DNA of 64,000 bases from Actinomadura sp. CNU-125. Its GTDB lineage: Bacteria; Actinomycetota; Actinomycetes; Streptosporangiales; Streptosporangiaceae. A program made the translations under genes and the position numbers. Every line of letters begins with the position of its first letter. Position 1 is the first letter of the stretch. The notes beneath the pieces were generated by a model, which saw only the letters and a list, made by a program, of their open reading frames with translations, was not told the origin of the DNA and did not search any database. Shown piece by piece: positions 43,666 through 53,588 of the stretch. The stretch covers positions 1 through 64,000 of the forward strand of contig NZ_MKJY01000110.1 of the NCBI RefSeq assembly GCF_001942465.1. Direction: 5' to 3'.

Positions 43666-45560
43666 CGTCCCCCGAGGTCGCACGCAGCGACAACCGCGAA
43701 CGCCAGGTCGACATCCTGCACGGCATCGCCGTCCACGGCGTGGCAAGCCTCTACGAAGGCCGCCTCGCCTGGGAAGACTGGCTCGACGCTGCGCACCGCC
43801 ACGGACGCTTCGGGTTCATCAATACGTTGCTCATCCCAGCCCAGCGGCGCACAGCCACCGACGTCCGCGGCTACGACGACTGGCAGAAGCACGGACGCCA
43901 GGTTCGCCGGGGCGAAACAGCGATCCGTGTCATTTCCACACGAGGAAGGGCTCGGCCCGTCTTCGACATCGCCCAGACCGACGGAGAGGACGTCGAAGAA
44001 CCTGCGAGGTCCACGCCTGCCGAAGCACTGGCCCGGCTCTCCCGACTCGCCGCCGACCTCGGCCTGTACGTCGACCGAGGCCAAGGCTGGACCTACCTCG
44101 GAGAACCCGCACGCCGGATCGTGCTCGCCCCCGAACTCGACGACGTCACCGCGGCGACCAAACTGGCGCACCAACTCGCCCACGCGGTACAGCCCAACGC
44201 CACCGTTGACGCTCCGGCGGCCGACTCCGCTGCATGCCACGGAGTCCGGCAAGTTGTCGCAGACTCGGTAGCCCGCTTGGTGCTCGCGGAAATCGGCTTG
44301 CCGGACTCCGGCCTTTCCCTCCCGTCTCCCCGGCAGTGGGCGGGGACGGACGAACGTGCGGCCCCGGCAGCCGCCATCCGAGCCGTCGGCGAGCAGGTTC
44401 TCCGCAGCGCATCACGACTCCGCCGCCACATGGCGAACCTTCCCACCGACCCGCCGAAATCCTGGCCCACACTCGCAGGCAGCAGTGCGACCGAAGGACG
44501 AGACGAACTCCTCGCCGCCATCGACGCCGCACATCGCTTCTACACGAACAACCTCGCCGGGAGCTGGACCGCGGACTACCTTGCCGATCGCGGCTTCACG
44601 ACCGCCGTGCAAGCGCAGTGGGAGATTGGGCATGCCCCGCGGACGCACCAAACTCTCGTCCGCCACCTCCGCGAGCACGGCCATACGGACGACATGATCG
44701 TGCAAGCCGGTCTGGCGCGGATCGGAAACGGCGGCAACCTCGCCGACCTCTTCAGCCACCGTGCCGTTCTGCCGCTGCGGGACGCCACGGGCACTCTCGT
44801 CGGGTTCATCGGTAGGCGTCCCGACGGCGGCAAGGGACCGAAGTACCTCAACACCCCGGGGACGGCCGTGTTCCGCAAGAACGAGATCCTCTTCGGCCTG
44901 TCCGAGGGAAGCGAACGACTCGCTAAGGGCGTCCGTCCGCTCCTCGTCGAGGGGCCGCTCGACGCCGTTGCGGTCAACGTCACGATGCCCACGCACTACG
45001 TCGCCGTCGCACCTTGCGGCACGGCGATCACCCCGGCCCACATCGAAGCGCTCGGTCGCCGCTACGACCTCAACACGTCCGGCCTCGTCCTCGCGCTCGA
45101 CGGCGACTCCGCTGGACGTGCCGCCGCAGTCCGTTCCTGGCAGGCACTGCGCCACATCACCGGCCCGGTTGAAGTGGCGCTGCTTCCCGAAGGGCGCGAC
45201 CCGGCAGACATACTTTCCTCGGCGCGGCAAGCAACTGTCGCCGACTCGCTGCGTTCTGTAATACCCCTCGCTGACCTGCTTGTTGATGAGAAGATGGAGC
45301 AGTTCGGGGAGCTGGAGTTCATCGAGACCCGGCTGGCCGCGGCTCGTTCCACCGCGCGCGTGATCGCGGAGCTGCCGCCGTCCCAGATCGCCCGGCAAGT
45401 AAGCCGCGTCGCTGCCCGTACCGACATAGACCCGGCCGAAATCACCTCCGCCGTCGCCTCCGCGATCAGCCCCGAGCCGCCGACAGACGGCTTGCCTACG
45501 CGCCCAAGCCGGTCACCCACCCACATGGGAAACCGATCGACCCGGCGTGTCCCCAAGTGA
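43662..45560 (+). CDS. ArdC-like N-terminal domain fused to a DnaG-type primase
   Basis: A 632-residue protein. N-terminal ArdC/DUF1738-like ssDNA-binding part (W-E-D-W-L-D-A-A-H-R-H, T-D-V-R-G-Y-D-D-W), then a degenerate zinc-peptidase motif H170-Q-L-A-H174 in which Gln replaces the catalytic Glu, then a primase core (R-F-Y-T-N-N-L-A-G-S-W) with Toprim motifs L-L-V-E-G-P-L-D-A-V and L-A-L-D-G-D-S-A-G. It probably primes the complementary strand of transferred DNA. The ATG overlaps the DUF2637 stop. Confidence 0.85.
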   Translation: MTSPEVARSDNRERQVDILHGIAVHGVASLYEGRLAWEDWLDAAHRHGRFGFINTLLIPAQRRTATDVRGYDDWQKHGRQVRRGETAIRVISTRGRARPVFDIAQTDGEDVEEPARSTPAEALARLSRLAADLGLYVDRGQGWTYLGEPARRIVLAPELDDVTAATKLAHQLAHAVQPNATVDAPAADSAACHGVRQVVADSVARLVLAEIGLPDSGLSLPSPRQWAGTDERAAPAAAIRAVGEQVLRSASRLRRHMANLPTDPPKSWPTLAGSSATEGRDELLAAIDAAHRFYTNNLAGSWTADYLADRGFTTAVQAQWEIGHAPRTHQTLVRHLREHGHTDDMIVQAGLARIGNGGNLADLFSHRAVLPLRDATGTLVGFIGRRPDGGKGPKYLNTPGTAVFRKNEILFGLSEGSERLAKGVRPLLVEGPLDAVAVNVTMPTHYVAVAPCGTAITPAHIEALGRRYDLNTSGLVLALDGDSAGRAAAVRSWQALRHITGPVEVALLPEGRDPADILSSARQATVADSLRSVIPLADLLVDEKMEQFGELEFIETRLAAARSTARVIAELPPSQIARQVSRVAARTDIDPAEITSAVASAISPEPPTDGLPTRPSRSPTHMGNRSTRRVPK

Positions 45561-45588
45561 CCGCCCTCTCGAACTGCAGGAGAAGACC

Positions 45589-46437
45589 ATGACCGATCGG
45601 CAGCACCCCGACCCCATCACCGAAGGGTTCGTTCACAGCGGCCAGCGACTCGTACAACTCATCACGATCGCCACCGCACTACAGCAGGGCTATGCACGGA
45701 GAATCGCACGCTTAAAGGAGGCGCAGCAGGCCCAGGACGCCGCGGCCGAACGAGCCGAGAACGAGGCGCGCAAGGCGGCATTCCACGAGGCGCGATCACG
45801 CTGGTCCCCGGCTCACGACCGCACCTGGCTGCGACAGGCCGGCCTCCTCGATGTCGCTCAGGCGTGGGGAGCCGCCGTTCCTTACACGACCGACAACGCC
45901 TCCGCCGCCACAGCCGTCCGCAAGTGCGAAGAACGTCTGCGCGATCTGCACCCGCATGCCATGAACCACTACGACCGCCTTCGAGCCGAAGGCGACGACC
46001 CGCTGGTCGCCATGGGCAAGGCGGCTCCGTTCTTCACCCGGGATCCCAACGTCCGCACCGGTGAACCAGCGCCCCAACGAGCAGAACTCGACGAGGGAAC
46101 CGACATCCGCTGGGCGGCGACCGTCCACGGCCCGCACCGCCACGAGTGGGAGCAGGCGCGCCAGGAGCAGCGAGCCCGCGGCATCGTCGACCGCCTCCAA
46201 GACGACCACGAGATCGACCCCGGCCAACTCCGCACGACCCTTGAGGCCACCACGAACCTGCCGGACAAGGTCATCACCAAAGTCACCCCGACGCCCCAGG
46301 CCCGCCTCGCCGCCGACGGCTTCCCGTTCACCATCCACGAGGCCCTCGAAATGAGCGCCGGCCAGCCCTTCGAAGCCCCATCAACGCGAAAGGCGCCCGG
46401 TCACGCAACTGATCGTAACCGGCGACGCAACCTCTGA
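45589..46437 (+). CDS. Hypothetical transfer-region protein with C-terminal tag-like motif
   Basis: A 282-residue protein whose first 80 residues are a coiled-coil helix (L-V-Q-L-I-T-I-A-T-A-L-Q-Q-G-Y, A-R-R-I-A-R-L-K-E-A-Q-Q) and whose C-terminus reads A-R-L-A-A-D-G-F-P-F-T-I-H-E-A-L, the motif also seen in at least five other proteins here. GCAGGAG lies 7 bp before the ATG at 45589. It follows the primase by 28 bp on the same strand. Function unknown; a relaxosome or translocated protein is possible. Confidence 0.7.
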   Translation: MTDRQHPDPITEGFVHSGQRLVQLITIATALQQGYARRIARLKEAQQAQDAAAERAENEARKAAFHEARSRWSPAHDRTWLRQAGLLDVAQAWGAAVPYTTDNASAATAVRKCEERLRDLHPHAMNHYDRLRAEGDDPLVAMGKAAPFFTRDPNVRTGEPAPQRAELDEGTDIRWAATVHGPHRHEWEQARQEQRARGIVDRLQDDHEIDPGQLRTTLEATTNLPDKVITKVTPTPQARLAADGFPFTIHEALEMSAGQPFEAPSTRKAPGHATDRNRRRNL

Positions 46438-46451
46438 ACTGCGAGGAAAAC

Positions 46452-46733
46452 ATGACCACCGGAATCAACCCCGATTGGCTGTTGGGTCTGGCGCTGATCA
46501 CCACGTTGGTGTTCCTCGCCGTCCTCCCGACCCTGATCGCCGTGTTGCGCGGCGCGGACGAACTCATGCTGATCGTCCTCGTCAACGCGCTCTGCTGCGC
46601 CACCGTCCTGGGCTGGCCGCTGGCCGTCATCATGGCCATCAAGTGGCCCCGCAAGTACCCGCGCCCGCCCCGAGCGCCGCGCGTCCAGAAACGACTGCGC
46701 GCCCGTGGTCACCAGCAGGAGCCCTATGTGTAG
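46452..46733 (+). CDS. Small two-span membrane protein (superinfection immunity-like)
   Basis: A 93-residue protein with two predicted membrane helices (W-L-L-G-L-A-L-I-T-T-L-V-F-L and L-I-V-L-V-N-A-L-C-C-A-T-V-L-G-W) and a basic C-terminal tail. The pattern N-A-L-x-x-x-T-V-L-G-W-P and a short cytoplasmic end resemble superinfection immunity proteins, which would exclude related elements; this is a similarity by eye only. It overlaps the start of the following gene by 8 bp. Confidence 0.55.
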   Translation: MTTGINPDWLLGLALITTLVFLAVLPTLIAVLRGADELMLIVLVNALCCATVLGWPLAVIMAIKWPRKYPRPPRAPRVQKRLRARGHQQEPYV

Positions 46734-47415
46734 CTTCCAGACTCCGTCGATAGGCACCCTGCTCAAAATGTCCGCCGCCCTCGCGGTGGGTTCTCTCGGC
46801 GTTCTGCCTCTCGTCGGCCAGCAGACGGCGGAGGCGGCGGCGACCGCGGAATGCGGCCCGTTCGGCCCCACTGCAAGCCGTCACGTCGATCGTGAGAAGC
46901 TCTGCCGCCGGACTCGGCAGGAGGTCCTGGAGAGCATAAAGACCAGCAATGACCCCGATCGGGAGGACGCTATTCGCGACTCCTTCCCGGTGCCACAGCA
47001 GCCACGCCGCTCGACCGAGAGCACTCCACCCGCCACAGGCTCAGCCGAACACGAGCCTGTACCAACGGCATCGACGAGCACCAATCCAGGATCCGGCACC
47101 GGACAGCAGCGCAACCCAGAGACGAGGGACAGTCCGGTGCCAGGCCGAAGCCATGCCCCGCGATCCGGAACCTCAACGGTGCCGAGCCTGGACACGCACG
47201 CTCCCAAGCCGACCCAGAGAAAGGATGCAAGTCCGCCGATCGCTCGGTTGGCTTTGCTGTCCGTCCTTCTAACAGCCCTCGCCGGACTCTCATACCTGTG
47301 CGGCCGAAGCAGCGTCCTCATCCCGCGTCGAGAAGGGCCTGCAGAAAGTTCGCCTGCTCGGATACAAGTCGAAGACTCTCCAAGCGCTTGGCCGCTCTCT
47401 GCCCGTTCACGGTAG
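46726..47415 (+). CDS. Secreted/membrane-anchored hypothetical protein
   Basis: A 229-residue protein with a signal-like N-terminus (M-S-A-A-L-A-V-G-S-L-G-V-L-P), a Pro/Ser/Thr-rich middle and a membrane helix near residue 185 (L-A-L-L-S-V-L-L-T-A-L-A-G-L). ATG at 46726 with GGAG upstream. Its 3' part overlaps a second frame (from 47298) that encodes a domain commonly found after such a membrane segment, so the two could once have been one gene split by a lesion near 47400. Confidence 0.6.
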   Translation: MCSFQTPSIGTLLKMSAALAVGSLGVLPLVGQQTAEAAATAECGPFGPTASRHVDREKLCRRTRQEVLESIKTSNDPDREDAIRDSFPVPQQPRRSTESTPPATGSAEHEPVPTASTSTNPGSGTGQQRNPETRDSPVPGRSHAPRSGTSTVPSLDTHAPKPTQRKDASPPIARLALLSVLLTALAGLSYLCGRSSVLIPRREGPAESSPARIQVEDSPSAWPLSARSR

Positions 47416-47876
47416 TCGCCGGCCTTGGTGCTGAAGACGCCGTTCGGTACATCGTCGTCGAGCTCTTGAGCCGATACCCCGGCAACGCTGCCGAGGTCGT
47501 CCTCAGCCGCCAAGACGCATGGCACCTGTTCGGAATCGACGTCGGCACGTTTCGCGAGGACCAGATCCCGGGCCTGACACTCTTGGAAGACGCAGAGGAG
47601 ATCCGCAGATACCTGCTCGTCTCGACCACGTCCCGCCGCGTGCTCATAAGCTCCGCCGCCGACGGCGGCGGATACTGCGATATCGCCGCCCAGCACCGGG
47701 ACGGCCTGGCACTCGTGTGCCTGTCCTCCGACCTCGAACCGTCACTCACGATCTCGGCCGATGGCGAAACCACCACGCTTGCCGTTGGTCGGCAAGTACC
47801 CGACCGACTACGCCTACTGCCGAGGCAGGAAGCCTTCCTCGCATTGACGGCTATGCCCACCTTCTCGACGCTTTGA
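47298..47876 (+). CDS. LysM/BTAD-protein C-terminal-like domain protein, third relative
   Basis: Up to 192 residues with the sequence pattern V-A-G-L-G-A-E-D-A-V-R-Y-I-V-V-E-L-L, V-V-L-S-R-Q-D-A-W-H-L-F-G and P-G-L-T-L-L-E-D-A-E-E-I-R-R-Y, matching the layout of the genes at 28264 and 33070. The start is unclear: the GTG at 47298 overlaps the upstream gene by 118 bp, and a TTG lies at 47388. It is likely the C-terminal module of the preceding membrane protein. Confidence 0.5.
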   Translation: MRPKQRPHPASRRACRKFACSDTSRRLSKRLAALCPFTVVAGLGAEDAVRYIVVELLSRYPGNAAEVVLSRQDAWHLFGIDVGTFREDQIPGLTLLEDAEEIRRYLLVSTTSRRVLISSAADGGGYCDIAAQHRDGLALVCLSSDLEPSLTISADGETTTLAVGRQVPDRLRLLPRQEAFLALTAMPTFSTL

Positions 47877-47895
47877 GTAACAGCGCCGGAGATTC

Positions 47896-48170
47896 GCCCT
47901 CGTGACGGTACGTCGGAACCGGGGCGTCCTGGGGAGTAGCTTCAGGACGCCAGCGCGACACCGACACGACAGCAGTTCCAGGCCATCGAGGTACGCGGTG
48001 ATCTGCTCGGCCGTTCGCGGCTTGTAGGGGTCTTCCGCTTCGGCGCGCGTCTTTTCGGCTGGAGCGACGGCCCCGGGCCTGAGGACGTCGCTCCCGTCGT
48101 TCAGCACCAGGAAACTGCCGACGGGAGGCACACCGCTCGCCAGCCACCGGAGCGATATTCGGCGAGCCAT
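47896..48170 (-). pseudogene. C-terminal fragment of an S-adenosyl methyltransferase (DUF574 type)
   Basis: The minus strand reads G-S-F-L-V-L-N-D-G-S-D, P-Y-K-P-R-T-A-E-Q-I-T-A-Y-L-D-G-L-E-L-L, and after a frameshift near 47985 V-S-V-S-R-W-R-P-E. This is the end of the same family as the intact gene at 15814. No SAM-binding N-terminus is present. It is an isolated fragment between plus-strand genes. Confidence 0.65.
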
Positions 48171-48235
48171 TCTCGCTCTCCACCGCCAGGACGGGAGGGG
48201 ACGATTTGTCGGTGCGGCCGGGCATGATGCCGCGT

Positions 48236-50322
48236 ATGTTCACCGGACTTCACGACATCGACTGGTCGTCAATGGGGCATGCGTACGGTTCGGCTGAGGA
48301 GGTCCCGGACCTTCTGCTGGCGCTGCGTTCGTCGGACGCCAAGGAGCGGCGTGAGGCTCTCAGCAGGTTTTACGGCGCGGTGCATCACCAGGGCGACGTG
48401 TATCCGTGCACGGTGGCGAGCCTGCCGTTTCTCTTCGAGTTGGCGGCCGAGGCCGTTACGCCCGACAGAGCGGACATCGTTGAGTTGCTGGTGAGCATCG
48501 GATCGGCGGCCGTTGAACGCTGCGACGTGGAGTACGTCGGTTCCGTCGACTTCAGCGGAGCTGCAGTGGTGGTCCGCAGCCGCGCGGAGACGTTCATCAG
48601 ATTCGCGTGCGATCCCGATGTTCGCGTGCGCCGCGCCGCAATCCCGGGCTCGGTTCGTTCATCGACGACGGCAACCAGGCCCTGACGGTACTGTGCGGTC
48701 GGCTGCGGGCCGAGCCGAGCTTCGTCGAGCAGATACTGATCGTCGAAGCGATGGCGGACCTGGCCCTCCGCCTACCGGAACACACCGACGAGGCGATGGC
48801 GTGGTTCACCGATCTTGGCGCCGATTCGACCACGGTTCCTCAAACCAGGCTCGCGGTCGTGGTTCAACGCGCTCGCTGCGTACCCGGGCAGGTAGGTGAC
48901 GACACCGTCACGGCGGCGATCGAGCTGCTGCGGGAACTTGACGATGCTGCCGTGCCGGCCGAAGCGTGGTGCGACCCGTCCCGCCTGGCGAGCCCGGCCG
49001 CCGCCGGAGACGGAGCGCCACCGCAGATCGTCGCCGCTTTCCAGGACCTCGAACGAGACCGCCGGATCCACTCACCCATCACGGATTTGCTGCGCACCTT
49101 CCATTGGACCTTGGCGGGGAAGGTCCCGGAGCGGACGGCACTTCTCGCCGAGCAGTTGCGCAGCCGCGATCCCGGTTCCTGCCTGGACGCCGTCCGGATG
49201 AGCGCCGAGCTTATGACGACCTGGCGCGGAGATCACACGCGGCTCGTCATGCTCGTCGCCGAACACCTCAACGCGTCCCGCGATCAAGTCGCTGCGGAGG
49301 CGGCGGCCACGTTGGACTCCTGTCATGTGATCGCCGAGCCGGCCCGCGGAGCTCTGGCGGCGCACGTCGCCGCGCAGTACGCCACGTACGGGCCGGACGT
49401 CTGGCGTGCACCCCAGCCGCACTTGCGCAGGAGCCATCAAGGGGCCGTCCAGGCGCTGGCCCGTCTCGGGGATGTGCGAGCAGTGCCGAGCATCCTCACG
49501 GCCCTGGACAGCGGAGACGACGCCTGGCGGGCCGTGAAGGTCGCTGGAACACTGCCGCAAGCCGCCGATCAGCTGGCACCCCACCTATGCGACCATTTGA
49601 GGGGTCTCGACCTCACCCAGCCAGCCTGGGAGATGAGTGTGCACTCGGACCTGTCGGCCCTGGCCGCCCTCGCCGACGGCAGCGCCATCAGCGTGATCAG
49701 CGAGACCCTCGATATGGCGGCATCTCATGGGCTGTGGCCCATCGCGTGCTCGGCCCTGGAAGCGCTGAAAGCGTTCGGTTCGTCAGCGGCCCCCGCGCTA
49801 CCGACGATCCGGTCTCTGATCACGGCCTCCGACGCCCATGTGCGTCCCGCGGCCGTCGCCGCGCTGTGGGCCGTCGTCGGTGACTCGGACGAAGTCATCC
49901 AGCCATTGCTCGATCTGCTCCACGACCCCATCACCTTCCGAATCACCAAGGCAGCCGACGTGCTCGCCGAAATCGGCCTTCCCGCACATGTAGCACTGCC
50001 TCGCCTACGAGACCTCCTGTCTCACAGGTACGAATGGGTCCGAGTCCCTTGCGCGGCCGCCCTCTGGGAGATCGGCGGCGCCCCGGAGACACCGGCTGTG
50101 CTGGACACACTCCTCCAAGCCTGGGAACAGAACCCTGCGATCGCCAACCGAGTCGTCGCGTGCCTGGACCGCATGGGCCCTGCCGCGCGACCTGCTCTGC
50201 CCCAACTCCGCTCCGAACTGCTCCACCCACAGCGTCGCGGCAGATTCAACAGCATCGACAACGACGAAGATCTGCAACGAATCAGCCGTGCTCTCATTGA
50301 CCGGTTACGAGATCTGCGCTGA
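48236..50322 (+). pseudogene. HEAT-repeat protein, frameshifted near its start
   Basis: The ATG at 48236 (M-F-T-G-L-H-D-I-D-W-S-S-M) reads alpha-helical repeats to R-R-A-A-I-P-G at about 48650, where the frame must shift to continue L-G-S-F-I-D-D-G-N-Q-A-L and then a long series of HEAT-like repeats to 50322 (A-L-P-T-I-R-S-L-I, H-V-R-P-A-A-V-A-A-L-W). The joined protein has about 695 residues. It is a scaffold family with no catalytic motif. It lies as cargo between the plus- and minus-strand transfer genes. Confidence 0.75.
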
Positions 50323-50453
50323 GTGCCTGAATTGGCGCCATTCTGTCGGTAGCGCCCATGCTCTGGTGGCCAGTTTGGCGTGAGCACGCTGATGTCGTGG
50401 AGAGAGGTTGCTGGCGCTAAGCAAGCAAACCACTTTCGCGCCGGTTCTCCCTC

Positions 50454-51919
50454 CTACTTGCGTCTTCCTCTGGAGGCTGGTGGTGATTGCTGGTTTCGTC
50501 TGCTTTCTTGCTGAGGAGTTCTCGCTGAAGATAGTAGATGTTCGATGGGGGTCGGGAATCCGGCAGCCGCTTCGCGTGCAACCAACGGAGCATCCTCCGA
50601 TGGTTTCAGACTAGATATGGATTCGATGGCGTGACCTAGGGCGACTGCTGCTTTAGTGCCTTTGGTTTCGGCAAGCTTATAGCGCTTGAAAAGTGGGGCG
50701 GCATGGCCGTGCCACCAGAGACGTTGTTCCGGGGTCTGGTTGTATTTTTCGATGGCCCAGACGATGGCTGCGTCGTTGCTGGCCAGGCGTCGATCGCGGG
50801 CGATGGTATTGCAGGCATCGAGCACTTTTAGGGGTGCTGCTGAGATTTCTCTTACTTGGTAGGGGGTTGGGGCCAGTACGTCGAGTGGCTTCACGCGGTA
50901 ACTGCTTCGAGGGCTTGGTCGCCAGTCGGGGTCGCGGTAGACGAGGCGTCCGAGCCGGATGATCAGGTCGCTGGCGTCCGTCGCTGCAGCACTGTCGGGG
51001 TGGCCGAAATAGCCGGGAAGTTCGTTCCAGTACTTGACGACGGACCGCCATTCCCGGCTAGCTTTCGCTGCGGTGGTGACTGCTTCGTCGAATTTCGGCA
51101 CCGATCTATTCTCGTTCAGCTCTTCCAGTCGTCGGGCCAGGCTGAGGATGAGTTTGTGGTTGATGTCGCTGGTGATGGCGGCTGCGGTGGCGAGATAGCG
51201 CCACGTCGCGACTGTGACTGGTGATCCTGGTGTCTTGAGCCGTTGGACGCTGGCGTTGATTCCGGTCAGGAGGTCGCTGGGGCTTTCGCCGGGGTGGGGC
51301 GGTAGGCGTGCCGGTGTGGTCCGGAAAGGGATGGTGGCGATCGGGTCGGTTTTGAGGTTGTTGGGGACGCGGGACAGGGCGGCGGCTCGCCGTAGTGGGT
51401 TGATGGCTGCTCGGGGTGTTGAAATGCCTCTTTGCGCCAGGTGGGCGGCCATGGCGATGTGTTCGGCGAGTCCGTGCATGAGCGACTGGGCCGCGTCGGG
51501 ACCGGTAATGACGGTGGCGCTGTCGGAAGTCGCCGGCCGGGGACGGTGGTGAGGTGTGAGGTGAGCAGGTCGAGGCCGCAGCCGAGGGCGATGGAGATGG
51601 ACCGCAGTCGGGCATTGAGTTCGGTCGCGGGAGTCTCGGCGAGGGAGGGTGCGTCGAGGGCGAGTTGCGCCGAGCGGAGGAGCGTCGCGGTGTGGTGGGC
51701 GGCGTCCCGCACGACGTGTTGGGTGGTGTGCGGGACGCCGAAGCCGTCGGCGATGCGGTCGTGGTAGCGGATCAGGACGGTGATGAGCCGGGACAGTTCG
51801 GCGGGGACGGCCGGGTGATGGGCGTGCGCGCTGGTTTCCGGGGTCCGGAGTGTCCGTCGCAGTTCGGTGAGGTGCCGGTGGGCGAGGGCGGTCATGTCGC
51901 CGAAGGTCGCCATGGTCAC
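50454..51919 (-). pseudogene. Hypothetical transfer-region protein with tag-like C-terminus, frameshifted
   Basis: The N-terminal part from the GTG at 51919 (M-T-M-A-T-F-G-D-M-T-A-L-A-H-R-H) runs to S-H-L-T-T-V-P-G; at about 51540 (C-C-G-G-C-C-G-G) one base is off and the continuing frame reads P-A-T-S-D-S-A-T-V-I-T-G-P-D-A-A and then 340 residues to 50454. The C-terminus has E-A-A-A-G-F-P-T-P-I-E-H-L-L. The start overlaps the upstream gene by GTGA. No family was recognised; the helical layout and the tag suggest a role in transfer or as a passenger protein. Confidence 0.65.
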
Positions 51920-52299
51920 CGAAGGGCTTCCCGGAGTCGGCTCGCGTGGAGGGCCGCTTGGAGGCAGGCCATCTTGTCGTTGGGGTCGGCGGCGAGTTCG
52001 GCGGCGCGGACGAGGTTCTGGGTGACTTTGCGGGCGAGGGCGAACAGGGCGTCGGCGGTGGCGTTCTCGGCGGTGTGGTCGGACGGGACGGCGGCGTGCA
52101 GGGACGGGGCTTGTTTGAGGGCTTGGTGGGCTTGGACGGCTTCGCCTTCGGCCAGTCCCCAGGCGATGAATCCGTCGGGTTCCTGGGCGGCGAAGGCGGT
52201 GATGACGCGTTCGGTGTGGGCGAGGTCGTTGAGCGCGGTCGTCATGATCTCGGTGAACCAGGTGTGCCGGACTTCGTGGTGTTCGCGTTCGTGGGCCAT
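51916..52299 (-). CDS. Small helical protein, family A member 1
   Basis: A 127-residue all-helical protein, M-A-H-E-R-E-H-H-E-V-R-H. Its C-terminus M-A-C-L-Q-A-A-L-H-A-S-R-L-R-E-A-L-R aligns with that of the gene at 53039, so the two are paralogues in one operon. GAGG precedes the ATG. It overlaps the next gene (GTGA). The function is unknown. Confidence 0.65.
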   Translation of the reverse strand: MAHEREHHEVRHTWFTEIMTTALNDLAHTERVITAFAAQEPDGFIAWGLAEGEAVQAHQALKQAPSLHAAVPSDHTAENATADALFALARKVTQNLVRAAELAADPNDKMACLQAALHASRLREALR

Positions 52300-52343
52300 G
52301 CGGGATGTCCTCCGTCCGGGCGTTGCCGTGGAATCTGTGCAGG

Positions 52344-53036
52344 TCAGAACGGTTCGGTGTGGTCTTCTCCGTGCGGCGGCCGAGGGAGAGCGGTGTTCGG
52401 TGGATGGGCCGCGTTGGTAATTTTCGGGTTCAGTCCTTTCAGGAGTTCGGGTGCGGGGACGCCGCTCCAGGTACTGAGGGCGGCGAGGAGCCGCTGGCAG
52501 TCCTGGCGGAGGACGCCCTGAGCAGGCAGTGGTGTGCCGGGAATACGCAGCGCCAGGTCGATGTAGGCCGATTCGGCCTGGAGCGCGCGGGTCACGATCC
52601 CGAGCTTGGTGCTGGTGGCGGGGAAGGGCGGGGCCGGCGCGAGCCTGGCGGCGGGTTCATCGTAGACGTTCGGGACGCCGGGGACGGCGACGAGGAAGGT
52701 GCGGTCGTTGGCCGTGTCGGTGGTGATCCAGCCGATGATGGTGCCGCAGCGGTTGCCGTGGTGGGGCAGGCGCACGTGGTCGCCGATGCCGTAGAAGGAT
52801 TGCTCGGCGGCTTCGTCGGCGTGGACGGAGCGGCCGGTGTTGATCACGCTGGAGAAACTGATGCCGTACCGTCCGGCGTAGTGCTCCAGGTCGCAGATGA
52901 GCGCGGCCATGAGCGCGGAGGCGTAGAGCTGGTCGCGGCCCAGGAGCGTGGGCTTGCCGGGGAAGGCCGCGTGCTCGTAGCCCTGCAGGGCCTTGGCGGC
53001 GCGCGCGAGTTGGCCGGTGGGGACGTGGTGGGTCAT
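52344..53036 (-). CDS. Transfer-region protein, family B member 1
   Basis: A 230-residue protein with a helical N-terminus (A-A-L-I-C-D-L-E-H-Y-A-G-R-Y-G-I), a beta-rich middle (V-R-L-P-H-H-G-N-R-C-G-T-I-I-G-W) and a C-terminal L-S-T-W-S-G-V-P-A-P-E-L-L. It is homologous in layout to the genes at 53589 and 54451. The start at 53036 lies 2 bp past the upstream stop. No function is known; the middle part could be an SH3-like or beta-barrel domain. Confidence 0.65.
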   Translation of the reverse strand: MTHHVPTGQLARAAKALQGYEHAAFPGKPTLLGRDQLYASALMAALICDLEHYAGRYGISFSSVINTGRSVHADEAAEQSFYGIGDHVRLPHHGNRCGTIIGWITTDTANDRTFLVAVPGVPNVYDEPAARLAPAPPFPATSTKLGIVTRALQAESAYIDLALRIPGTPLPAQGVLRQDCQRLLAALSTWSGVPAPELLKGLNPKITNAAHPPNTALPRPPHGEDHTEPF

Positions 53037-53038
53037 GG

Positions 53039-53443
53039 TCACCTCAAGGCGGTGTGGATGTGGCCGGCGTGGCGGGCGGCGCGAAGGCAGGCCACCCGGT
53101 CGCCGGGTTCGGGTGTCTTGGCCGCGACGTTGACGATCGCCTCGGCCACGACCAGGACGAACGCGGCGATGGACGCGGCGAGCTCTTCGACGTCGGGGCC
53201 GGTGGATGAGGGACGGGCGGGGCTGCTGTTGAGGGTTGGTGCGGTGGACAGGACCGACCAAGCGGTGATGGCCTCGGCGCGGGCCGTCTGGTAGCCGGGA
53301 TAGGAATGGGCGGGAGCCAGGTCGGCGAGGTGAGCGGTGGCGCGTTCGATGACCTCCAGGCCGGTGAGGGCGGTCGCGAGCAGGGCGGGGACGCCGTCGG
53401 CGGAGCAGATCTGCTGGGCGATGTGCTCGAAGTGCTGCTTCAT
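53039..53443 (-). CDS. Small helical protein, family A member 2
   Basis: A 134-residue helical protein, M-K-Q-H-F-E-H-I-A-Q-Q-I-C-S-A-D, with GGAGG before the ATG at 53443. Its C-terminus R-V-A-C-L-R-A-A-R-H-A-G-H-I-H-T-A-L-R is paralogous to the gene at 51916. A repeated A-then-B order (member 2 then B 52344; member 1 then the 50454 gene) suggests duplicated cassettes. Confidence 0.65.
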   Translation of the reverse strand: MKQHFEHIAQQICSADGVPALLATALTGLEVIERATAHLADLAPAHSYPGYQTARAEAITAWSVLSTAPTLNSSPARPSSTGPDVEELAASIAAFVLVVAEAIVNVAAKTPEPGDRVACLRAARHAGHIHTALR

Positions 53444-53460
53444 ACGTGCCTCCGGAGCGT

Positions 53461-53522
53461 CAAGACAACTCAACCCCAGTAGATGACACATCGAATGTCC
53501 GTTGACTGAAGTTGTTGTCTTG
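53461..53522. promoter_or_regulatory. Wide inverted repeat flanking a probable promoter
   Basis: CAAGACAAC (53461-53469) and GTTGTCTTG (53514-53522) are exact complements 44 bp apart in the gap upstream of the gene at 53039. The spacing and position fit paired operator half-sites around a promoter; the promoter itself is not certain. Confidence 0.4.
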
Positions 53523-53588
53523 CCAGTGTGCTTGTGTGGTGACCGAGGGTCAACGATGGTTGCGGTGTGTTGATGTTGTCGCTGAAAG

